This document shows positions 38,400-49,247 of a stretch of DNA of 64,000 nucleotides, in pieces. The DNA is from Amia ocellicauda. Lineage: Eukaryota > Chordata > Actinopteri > Amiiformes > Amiidae. The DNA lies in contig NC_089864.1 of the NCBI RefSeq assembly GCF_036373705.1, positions 244,501 to 308,500 on the forward strand. Direction: 5' to 3'. A model generated the notes under the pieces. It was not told where the DNA came from. It saw only the letters and a program-made list of their open reading frames with translations, and searched no databases. The translations under genes were made by a program, and so were the position numbers. Each line of letters opens with the position of its first letter. Position 1 is the stretch's first letter.

Positions 38400-39477
38400 C
38401 ACCACTCAGAGGAGCCTCATCACAACTCACATCAGAAAAAAACACATTAAACAAATGATTGTTACAAGTTTTCTCTCTGTTGTGACACTATGTGGGGTCC
38501 CCACTGTTCACAAATTCACTATTTGTTTGTTGGCAATGTGGAATAATAATAAAAAATCTTTAAATTACCAATATGTTTGTTTTGTGTCCTTAGCTTTGGA
38601 TTTTTCTTAAATTATTAAATTGACCTTAGTAGTAAATTTGAAGCCGACTGCCCGGGATTCCCAAGGCAGTGTGGGGCAGCATTAACAAGTGAGTCAACTT
38701 TGGGTCAAAATGGGCTCTAGGTCAGCCAGGGTGACCTGTACTCCCAGGACAGTGCTGACACTATACACACAAATCACACACAATAATAAATAAACTTCGG
38801 GATAGTTAACAGGATTTCTTAATATGTTGCATATGTTAATTCTATTTGGATGATTGGATGTCAACAAGGTCTAGCCACCTGTGATTAAAACCACAACCCT
38901 TTGTCCATTCCATCGACTGCACAAGACCTTCAGTTCAGGGTCAAACTGGATTTGTTTTTTGACATAAACATTTTGACCAGTGTCTGTCTGCTGTGGTCTG
39001 TTAAGTATCATCAGTAGAATTAGTACAGGTGTTTACAGTCTGGAACAGACTAGCATCTATGCAGTGGGTGTCTTATTTAAATGGGTTACATTGCAAATAT
39101 AGCAAAATAAAAAAACAATATTAACGAGGTAAAAGAGAATCATAAAATTGACACGAGCACAGCAGCACACTGACTCAGCTGCACACTCTGACTGTGAGGA
39201 CCCCAGAGCCCTGCAGCGTCTCAGTGACGGACAGACTGAGGGCATTAGAGCCTCTAACTGACAGAGACAGACAGTGTGGGACAGCAGAGAGACACTGAGC
39301 TCCGGTCTGTACAGAGACTAGTGTTACACACAGAGACCAGTGTTACACAGACCAGTGTTACACACAGAGACCAGTGTTACACAGACCAGTGTTACACACA
39401 GATACCAGAGTTACACACACAGAGACATAAGAACATAAGAACATAAAAAGAGCACCCACTCCCCCCAAGAAGAGGGA
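38400..39477. other. Spacer after psmb8
   Basis: No gene was recognised. A short tandem repeat of CAGAGACCAGTGTTACACA units lies at about 39310-39425, directly before the LINE that begins near 39478. Confidence 0.5.
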
Positions 39478-42035
39478 GGTAGTTATAGTAGGAGACTCAA
39501 TTCTTACAGGCGTAGATCACACAGTGTGTTCTAGTGACAAGGAGACCCGCATGGTATCTTGCCTGCCTGGTGCTCAGGTTGCTCCCTAAACTAGTAGACG
39601 GGCTACTGGCCAAAGCCGGGAGAAATCCACTGGTCATGATCCACATTGGAACCAATGACTTAGGAAAAGGTAGGACAGAGGTTCTGCAAGACAAATTTAA
39701 AGAGTTAGGAACAAAACTAAAGAGCAGAACCTCTATGGTAGTTTTCTCTGAAATACTTCCGGTACCACGTGCCAGACCAGGGAGACAGGCAGAGATTAGA
39801 AAGTTTAACACGTTGTTGAAAGCTTGGTGTAGGGAAGAGGGGTTTAGGTTTATGGAGCATTGGTCTTTCTTCTGGGATAGATGGAACCTGTACAAACTGG
39901 ATGGTCTAAACAAACAAAAGGGGGGCTAATGCATTGGGAGAGCGTATGTGCAGTGAAATTGAGAATCATTTAATCATTGTTATAATGGTGGATTTCAATT
40001 TCCCAAACATAGACTGGGAAAGCCCGGTTGGGATTACAGAAGCAGAAATAGAATTGGTTGAGATAGTAAATGACTGCTTTTTAACTAAATTTGTCAGGGA
40101 ACCAACAAGGGAGAGAGCATGTATTGACTTGATCTTTTCAAATGACCAAGACAGAGTCAGAGGGACACTAGTTAGAGAACCAATGGAAAACTGTGATCAC
40201 AAGGTCCAAGTCTAAAACAATGATCTACAATTTCAGAAAAGCAAACCTTGAAGGTGTGAGGCGGCACTTAGAAGAGGTAGACTGGAGCACACTGGATACA
40301 GAGTCAGTCGAAAATGGATGGGTATATTTTAAGAATATACTACTTGAGGCTCAGGAGAAATTTGTACCAAAACTTAATAAATTGAGGAACAAAAACACTG
40401 GCCAAAATGGTTTAATAGGGGTATGCCAAAAAACATAAAGAGGAAGAAAATGTTTTATAGCGCATACAAAAGGGATGGAGACGAAACAAATACATAGAAT
40501 ATGTTGAGCTGCAAAGAGACCTTAGAAAGTCATCAGTAAAGCAAAGAGGGAAATAGAAAGAAACATAGCTCTTGGAGCTAAAACCAATGCAAAGAGCTTT
40601 TTTCAATATTACAACAGCAAGTGGACAATAAAGGAGGAAGAGAAACAGATAAAGGGCAAAAATGGAGGTATCTTGGAAAACGAACAAGATGTGGCAAATG
40701 TTCTAAATGAGTATTTCACAGAGGTTTTTACAAAAGAAAAACGGATAACATGTCACAGGTTAACAATCAGTCCAGTCAAACCCTAAGAGAGATCAGGATA
40801 AATGAGGAGGAGGTACTAACATATTTTTATTTTTATGATATTTCCAACAGTACTTAAAGAAATGAGGGAAATTATTTACAGGCCGCTAACTCAATTATTC
40901 CAAATGACACTTAGAACAGGGGATGTGCCAACTGACTGGAAGACAGCAAATGTCATACCAATCCACAAGAAAGGGGACAAAACTGAGCCAGGAAATTACA
41001 GACCAATCAGTCTCACCTGCATCACCTGTACAATGTTGGAGAAAATGATTAGACAGAAAATAGAGGAGCATCTCAATGAAAACCATATTCTTGGAGATAG
41101 ACAACATGGGTTTAGATGAGGCAGATCATGTCTTACTAATTTATTAGAATTTTTTGAACATGCAACTGCAGCTGTAGATCATGTGAAAGCATATGATATG
41201 ATATACTTAGATTTCCAAAAAGCTTTTGATAAGGTTCCTCACCAAAGACTGATCCTCAGATTGGAAGCTGTAGGCATTCAGGGTAATGTAAGTAGATGGA
41301 TTATGAACTGGTTGATGTCTAGGAAACAGAGGGTGTCGATTAGAGGAGTCGCTTCTAACTGGAGTGAGGTTGTTAGTGGAGATCCACAGGGATCAGTACT
41401 AGGGCCTGTGCTTTTTCTAATCTATATTAATGATCTGGACTCTGGGATAGTTAGCAAACTTGTCAAATTTGCAGATGATACTAAAATAGGTGGCTCAGCA
41501 GATACAATCTTGGCAGCACAGGCTATTCAGAGGGACTTAGATAATATTCAGTTGTGGGCCGACACCTGGCAGATGAAATTCAATGTGGACAAGTGCAAGG
41601 TATTACATGCAGGTAACAGAAATGTCCACTATAATTACACTATGGGAGGAACAGAACTAGATGAAGTAACGCATGAGAAAGACTTAGGAGTCTATGTGGA
41701 CTCATCACTTTCTCCATCCAAACAATGTGGGGAAGCAATAAAAAAGGGAAACACAATGCTGGGGTATATTGTCAAAAGTGTAGAATTGAGCACAAGGGCA
41801 GTGATGTTCAGACTGTACAATGCACTAGTTAGAGCTCATCTGGATACTGTGGACAGTTCTGGGCTCCACACTTCAAGAAAGATATCGCTGCTCTAGAGGC
41901 AGTTCAGAGGAGAGCAACCAGACTTATTCCAGGTTTGAAGGGAATGTCCTACTGAGAGACTGAGGACTACGTGGGGACTTGATCCAAGTCTTCAAAATCA
42001 TGAAAGGCATCGACTACATGCATGCGCTGTCCCTG
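39478..42035 (+). mobile_element. CR1-like LINE, degraded but long
   Basis: Plus-strand frames in order: an SGNH/GDSL-type esterase segment (39534-39929; MIHIGTNDLGKG, VFSEILPVP) and the C-terminal part of an endonuclease (39934-40215; VDFNFPNIDWES, DLIFSN, CDHKVQ). A linker (40193-40440) follows, then reverse transcriptase (40835-41119 and 41183-41896; [48 protein letters not shown]). Several frameshifts and stops separate the parts, so it is inactive. The 3' region (41940-42035) matches the fragment at 23925-24000. Its reverse transcriptase is nearly identical to the nested fragment at 16735-17150. Confidence 0.9.
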
Positions 42036-43050
42036 GTTGGTTCCCTGACAAATTGAGTTAGTTAGAAAGCAGTCATTAACCAGCTGTTGTGGAAAAAAAA
42101 ATGGAATCGGGAGTTCTAGTTATTTCTAATAACTATCAGTGATTTCATTGTCATTCTAAACTAAGGCTTCCCATCTCATTAATATTATAATCAATACTCA
42201 TGAATAATAATCATTAACCTCTGAATTGCCAGTTGCAGTAATTTGCAGATTTACAAGAAAGGAATGTGAGCTGCTGATAACCAAGTTAGGAGTAATAGCA
42301 CAACAAGGACAAAGGCAGGATAGGATTTCTATATTTTTCCCCCACACATCTCAACCACTTACTGTCTACATTATTTTTTTGGAAGGGATTCGGTGTGAAG
42401 TAAGCACTCCTTCTGGTCCTGGGATAATTAGGAGGTGGTGTAGTGTAATTAATAGGCTAGTGTTACACTACACACATACCACAGTGCACCATAGTATACT
42501 ACAGTACCTATTGATATTGTCACATCTACGCCCCACACTTCCTCAGTCTGCTCCAAAGATCAAAATCCCTGGAGTTTGAACAGCTTCACCCTTCCTCAGC
42601 TCCATGTCCTATTATTGAATTGACATTCCACAACACCATGTACACTTGTTTGTCCTGTCCTCTTCAACATTCATTCAGAGTCTCCACCACTGGTATCCTG
42701 CTTCCCTCTCCACTGCTTATAAACCTCTCAGTGACTTCCATTCAATGCTTAGTTTTGTCTATCTCAGGCATCCCACATGCATCTGCCGCTCATTGATTCA
42801 TACTCCAGTTGTCCCATAAACAAATAAAAAAAAAAATAGTTTGAGAAAACAACGTTTAAACTACTCGTACCAGTTAATAAGCAAAATCATCCCAACAGCT
42901 GCTTTCCAAGATGCTTATGTCCCGCAATACTCCTCCGCAGTTCTCCTTGAAACAGTACTTAAGTGTTGATGTTATACTCTGTCTCGCAGCCCTTGACTGT
43001 GACCCTACATCTTGACAGGACTTAGCTTTTACCGTCCAGGATGTAGGACC
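42036..43050. other. Unassigned spacer
   Basis: No gene or recognisable repeat was seen apart from a short run of A near 42820-42836. Confidence 0.4.
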
Positions 43051-43052
43051 TC

Positions 43053-44469
43053 GCCCAGCAGGCAAAATACATTAGAAACAACATTGTTTCAACGTCATAT
43101 TTCAACGTTGAATATACATTGAAAATTGATTGGATTTGCAAATGGAATCGACGTTGAATCATCAATTTTGATTCACCGTTGAAAATTCAACGTCGATTCC
43201 ATTTGCAAATCCAATCAATTTTCAATTTATATTTGAATACTCTGTATAGGAAGTTGAAGAAAGTGTTTTGTGTTAATTATATAATGTTTTATATTAATAC
43301 TAGCATTAGAAGTAGTTTGTATACAGACTGAGCAGATTCGATTTAGCAGGACAAGTAAAGGGTCAACAAGGTCGATTTGTTAGAAACTCCTGTCAGTAAT
43401 GAAAGATCACACAGTGCCGAAATAGCCTACAGCTGTTTGTTTAAAATCTGTTTGTGACTTAATCGTTTCTCCAGATAGGCATTAATGTTTCTGTTACTGA
43501 GCGATTGACACTAGGTAAATGACCACTGTGGGATCGCATCTTCCTAGTGCACATCAAAGACAGACATCTGCTTTTTGTATCCATCACCTCTTCACGGGAG
43601 GACAGATCGTAAACGGACCCGGACCTGTATCTTCTGATTGGATGAACGGCCATAAGATGTTACGTCATTTTTCCTATAAAGTTGTACTCATGTCTGTAAA
43701 CATTAAGCCTCACTGAAGGAATTATTCCTGACGTGGGGCTTCCGAGCGGCTCGATTAAAGTTCTGTTTGCTTTGTCTCCGCGACTCTCCACTTATTTCAG
43801 ACTCGGTTCTACAATATAGAGTTGTCACAATCTGGAATAAACTACCCAGCAATGTGGTTGAAGCTGAAAGTTTGGGAACATTTAAAAATGGGTCGAATGG
43901 CCTCCTCTTGTTTGTAAACTTGCTTATGTTCTTATGTTCTAATATTCAACGTTGAAATATGACATTGAAACAACGTTGTTTGTTTCTAATGTAATCTAAT
44001 GTATACAACATTGAAATTTAGTTATAAATTGGTTGCATTGATTCCATTCGCAAATGTCGAATTGTTGTAATTACTTCAACATCAATTTAATCAGCAAATG
44101 CAAACAACCACAGAAAGAAAGAGTGAGTTTAGAAAACAACTTAAATACACTTTCTTGGTGTTAACTATTCAAAAACAGAAGGAGGAAAAAAACACAGGAT
44201 GACTTATTTAAATTAACGAACACTCAGAAATATTTTTCCTTTAGTTAAACATTCCAGCAGCCAAGGCCCTTTCAATAGCCTATACACAATATATATATAT
44301 ATATAATGCTACTCTATGACCGCTTAGCCGACGCATCAGATTGAGTTGGAAAGGCTTATCAAGTAATCAGGCAATGAGATGAAAGCGGGAAAGACTGAAC
44401 TTGAACAGCCTGGGATGAGCCTCCATTGAACTGCGCCGGCTGTGTGGAGGAAGGGTTTCTCGAGTAAGA

Positions 44470-44521
<52 letters not shown>

Positions 44522-44822
44522 TTATTTATTAAGGGGAATTTTGCGCATTTTTACTGTGTCAGTAAAAATACAGCCATGACAAAGTACGCACTGGGGAACT
44601 ACATGTGTCTGAGAGGACACTTTGTTTGTTTTCTGGGTCTGTTTAGCTGTTTTGACTCACAACATCTATTCAACCTGAAAGCCACGTGTTTTTGGACGTT
44701 GATGAGTCTTTGCCAAAACCACGTTGAGTAGCAGTTGATAGTCATTGAGGCAGTTGATCCACGTTGCAACTAGATTTCAACCACAAAACAGCGTGGAAAT
44801 GACGTCGAGAGCTGCTGGGCAT
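43053..44822. mobile_element. Inverted-repeat DNA element rich in CAACGTTGA motifs
   Basis: The putative ends are GCCCAGCAGG (about 43053) and GCTGCTGGGC (about 44820), inverted copies. Just inside the left end is a long hairpin: TTGAAAATTGATTGGATTTG (43118-43137), with its reverse complement at about 43209-43228. The arms are about 41 bp and hold AACGTTGAA/TTCAACGT words. More CAACGTTGA-like words occur at 43940-44095 and 44690-44790. No transposase is visible. Nested inside are a CR1-type 3' tail (about 43795-43945, GGGTCGAATGGCCTCCTCTT) and a TA array (44470-44518). Confidence 0.6.
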
Positions 44823-44829
44823 TTACTGT

Positions 44830-44996
44830 ACTTGCCTGTGTAAATTGGAAGTTGTAGAATGTATTATATCTTGAATTGCTTTGTTTAATGTAAATTTGAA
44901 TTTGTAATGTTTGATGCCTTGTACTTCACTGTATTGTTGCTCTTTGTATGGCGCTTATGTTGTCGCCCTGGATAAGGGTGTCTGCCAAGAAATAAA

Positions 44997-45090
<94 letters not shown>
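44830..45090 (+). mobile_element. SINE/LINE-type 3' tail followed by facing ATT and AAT arrays
   Basis: The tail (GCCCTGGATAAGGGTGTCTG, AAGAAATAAA) is almost identical to the reverse complement of 63740-63910. It ends in an ATT array (about 44998-45026) directly joined to an AAT array (45027-45090), which forms a perfect palindromic A/T structure. Confidence 0.8.
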
Positions 45091-45094
45091 GTCT

Positions 45095-46734
45095 CGGTCC
45101 CGCAACTGAGTCCACCCAAACAGACGAACAAAATAGGTTAGTCAGTTCCTCTACACCATCGTTGATCTCCCAACAGTACCACAGACAACCAAACCAACCA
45201 GGTCCCAACCGTCTCCTGCCTTCAGTATCCACAGCAGCCACAAACAGCCAACACAAAACAGCTCAGTGAAGGGCTTCATGTCAAAGCGTCATCGGTCCGA
45301 AACTTGAATGAGCCGCATCACAGACGCCAGCGCAGTCTGCCTTCCCCGCCTGCAACACGCACTGCACATGGTGAGAAGAAAACGTCTGGTCTTCACACCC
45401 AACCAAGTAAAGAACCAAAAGTCTCCGGGTTCCAAGTCCTTTTCCCCTTAGGTTGGTGCTTGAACACTAAATATAGTACTCCACCAACTCAACCAAATTA
45501 ACTTTTTTTTTTCCTACCAGCTCTCTTATTCCCTCTAACGACTCGTTAACTACATCGTTGTCATCCAGGTCACACCTGATCTCTAGCCCGTGGCTCGTTC
45601 CTATTTAGGACCCAGCTCTTTTAAAGACCGTTAAACATAATTGACTAATCAGAAGTCAAATTAGAAATACAATACGGCACACAGTAATCTACAGAATCCA
45701 CTCGAACAAGGTTTTATTACACCGGTTGAAAGTCAAAACCAAATGTATAAAAGGAAAAATGCATGTGATCTAAAACCACAATGCAATAGTTATGTGTGTA
45801 ACTGAACGTGTGGAGACTGATTTGCCCTCAGTACAGGAACACACACACCACAGTAGACAAACCGTATAAATCGGGACAAATCTGAAGCACATGGGGGTAG
45901 GTTCCATTTCAGCACTGGGGGGACGGTCTGTGTTTGTGTGTGTGTGGGGGGATGCTAACACTTTGTCTTCTGCTTATTCATGAATTTAAAAGTTCTTCAA
46001 CATTTTCACGGGGACAGTGTCTGAGATGTCCACAAGGTGGGGGATGCTGTCAATATTTGGGGAGATGTGTCCCCTATTCCTATGGAGCCAGGCATACATT
46101 ATTGAGGGGGACACAGACAATTTCAGGGGCATGTGCTCAAGCCAAAAAAAGGGCACCACCTCCGAAGTGCAGTCCGGGGGGCAGGTGCTCAGGAAAAAGG
46201 GCACTTTGGAAGTCTTACAGAAAAAGGGCATGTGCCTTACCTGTGCACGTGCCTGTCGTTCTCTCTAAAGCCTATGTTAAGGCATACAGTCAAAAGTTCA
46301 CAGTTGGAATCAGTATCTAATATATCAGTATATATATAACATTTTTACAATGCTTAGATATCACAATTAAACACACAATGTCACACTTCACACTGTAAAC
46401 AGTTATTTCTGCACTTGTAAAATAGGACTAATATAGTGTGTGTGTGTCGGTCGGAGCTCCTGCTGGGGCCTCACACTGTGCCGCACACTCTCACAGTGCA
46501 GTTCAGCGCATATTCTCACCCTGATCAACAGAACACAGAGATGAGCTAACAGAAGAATTGCAAGTGTGCAGACTGGGACTGGGCTGACTGCAAATCAACT
46601 GCCATCAGACTGCAGGAGGAGTCGACATACCTGAAACACACACACACCGGGGTCAGAGAGACAGACAGATAATGAGAGACACATTGTGTGTGTGTGTGTC
46701 AGTGAGTGTGAGAGAGACACATACCTCAGGAACC
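45095..46734. other. Spacer downstream of class I gene F
   Basis: No gene was recognised. Part of it may be the 3' untranslated region of gene F. Open frames here (for example 45934-46320) carry no known domain. Confidence 0.4.
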
Positions 46735-46794
46735 TCAGGCTTTGGCAGCCCCGTTGTCAGAAGACCCGTCAGCCCTGCTGTCACTGGCTGCAAT

Positions 46795-47060
46795 AGAGAC
46801 ACACACAGATACACATAGACATAACACAAAGCATAGGCACACACACACGCACACACACACACACACACACGCATGCACACGCACACACACACACACACAC
46901 ACACAGACCCGCTGTCACTGGCTGCAATAGAGACACACACAGATACACACAGACATAACACACAGCACAGGCACACACACACACAGACACAGACCTGCTG
47001 TCACTGCAGTAGAGATACACCCAGTTACACACAGACACACACAGACCCGCTGTAATAGAG
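46795..47060. repeat. CA array and duplicated exon-edge repeat in gene F last intron
   Basis: The block CTGTCACTGGCTGCAATAGA, spanning the acceptor of the last coding exon (46775-46794), recurs at 46912-46931. A shorter form (CTGCTGTCACTGCAGTAGAG) is near 46993. CA/ACAC arrays separate the copies. The duplications carry only the first bases of the exon. Confidence 0.8.
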
Positions 47061-47199
47061 ACGCACACTGGGTCAGACTCTGGTTCTGCTCACCGCAGCT
47101 ATACTCTGCAGCCCCTCTCACCCCACACTGCAGCTCGGTGTCCTCCCTGTGGTCAGTGTGGCTGAGGACGATGATAATGAACCAGATAACACTACACTG

Positions 47200-48730
47200 T
47201 CACACACTGAACCTCTGTTTATTATACTTGTAGTAGGAAATTGTACTTATTATTGTCTTTATGTTTTATATTGTTAATGGTTTCATTTTGTCAATTTAGT
47301 TTTGTTTATAAAGCTGTCATTAGTTTGTACTTGTTTCTTTATATTAGTGGGATGCTTTATTGATTAGTTTCTTGGACTTATATAGCCATTGTCTTTGGGT
47401 TAGTCCAGTCAGCACAGACAGTATGAATGTGTGTTCTGTGGCTTGTAAACACAGGGGTTTGATCGAGGGCTTTGATGGCACTTGTTGCCTGGAGTGTGCA
47501 GACCTCAAGGCTGATATCCTTAGGACCAGGGCAACACAGGCATTTTCAACACAAACACTACAACAGTAATGAATAATCTCAGGCATTTGTCAATGATTGT
47601 GCATGTGGTAATTCATTGTGTTCATTTGGATCTGAACAGGGATCTTACTTATGACAGCTTAAGACTGCAACCTGTGGTCCTTCTCCAGAGATACAAAAAG
47701 GCTCACAATCTTGAGTTTTTTTCTTCACTTCATGTGGGAGCAGAACTCCGGGTTAACTTGTATTCCTAACACACTTGTTACTTTTTGACCGGTGTTTGCT
47801 GAGGATCTCTGAAACCTCTACATACATGATCCACGGCAGCAGCACAGAGTCCCACTCAGCCTGACTCTATAGACGATATAGACAGTGTGTAATCGCAGTT
47901 CGGCCCCGCAGTGCAGCCAGGCCGAGCAGTGAGGGGTGAGGAGAGAGTAGACATGGACATAACCAGCCCTGAGCTGAGAGTCACCAGCAGCCACAGAGAT
48001 ACTGCACTGAAATACACTCTATTATTATGATTGTGTTATCTGTGATATTGATTTGATATCAGCTTTAATCAGTGCTGTTTGAATGAGCTGTAGGTAGGAT
48101 ATATTTCAAAATTAAAAATATTCCCACTCCTCCAGCTCCCTGTGCGCCTCTCTCATGAAGACATATGTTTCACCGTGTGTTTCAGGGTTTGCTTATTGAG
48201 GTGTGACACCAGTAGACAACGATGATCAATTGCTCTTGAAAGGATCCCCAAAACAATGTATATGTTTGTGTCCAGTTTATGTGCACTATGGACAGCAGAC
48301 TCTATGTGCAGTCTGTCATGTGAGTCTCATGCAGTTTTGACTTTGTGTTGTAAAGCAGGTTCATTGGCCTGTGAAATTATTGCTCATATTATTATATTTG
48401 TCTTGGGGTGTTTATCTGGGATTCCAGTTATCATTGCACAGGATCATAGTTCTGCCAACTACTGCGTTTTCCAGGAAGCTTTGTTGTCCTGGGGAAGACA
48501 GAGCACAGACGTGTGTTTCCTGTCATGACACCAGGAATTATTGTGCACATTATTTTCTCCAGATCAGTCATGCTCTTCTGTCCATGAACATGACTTTATA
48601 AACAAAATTGCTCAGTGAATATGTACTGATTGGCATGTGTGTGTTACAGTGATTTGCTGTGAATAATAAACAGAGCTGTTGGTGTGTGTGTGTGTTTAAG
48701 CTGATCTGCCCATGTGAGCTGGTGTGTAAA
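47200..48730. other. Intron of gene F without recognisable features
   Basis: No coding segment, repeat family or RNA gene was recognised here. Confidence 0.4.
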
Positions 48731-49205
48731 GTGCACTTACTCTGAGCAGCATCGTAGTTCTTTGAGGCTGCATGAAAGAAAACAGACACAGGGTTACTGT
48801 CAGAGACTCTCTCTCAGTGTGTCTCTCTCTGTCAATTCCACTGAAAGGTGCTGTATGGGATGGTCGAGTGTTGACAGTCACACAGAGACCGCACAGTGCC
48901 GCCTCTGCTGTCTGACTCTCCTGTACAGGGAGCCCCACTGTCTAATAATATAACCCCCACACAGGGCTCAGACATCAGGGGCTCAATACAGCACTGAGCC
49001 TCTCTCTCTCTCTCTCACCTGATCTCTTCTTCCAGATGACAACCCCCACAGTGGCAGCAATCAGGACCAGGACTGCAGCAATGATCAATCTGACGATCAC
49101 CGCCAGGTTAGAGGAGGGGCGCACTGGATCTGGAACTGAAACACACACACAATCAGTACTGCTGTATTCCTGTAGCCTAAATGTTTTGCAGATGTTTTGG
49201 TTGAA

Positions 49206-49247
<42 letters not shown>

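Noticed and set aside
45934-46339. Overlapping plus-strand frames of 68-128 codons
   Set aside because: Several frames are open at once without similarity to any family known to me; chance is the simpler reading.
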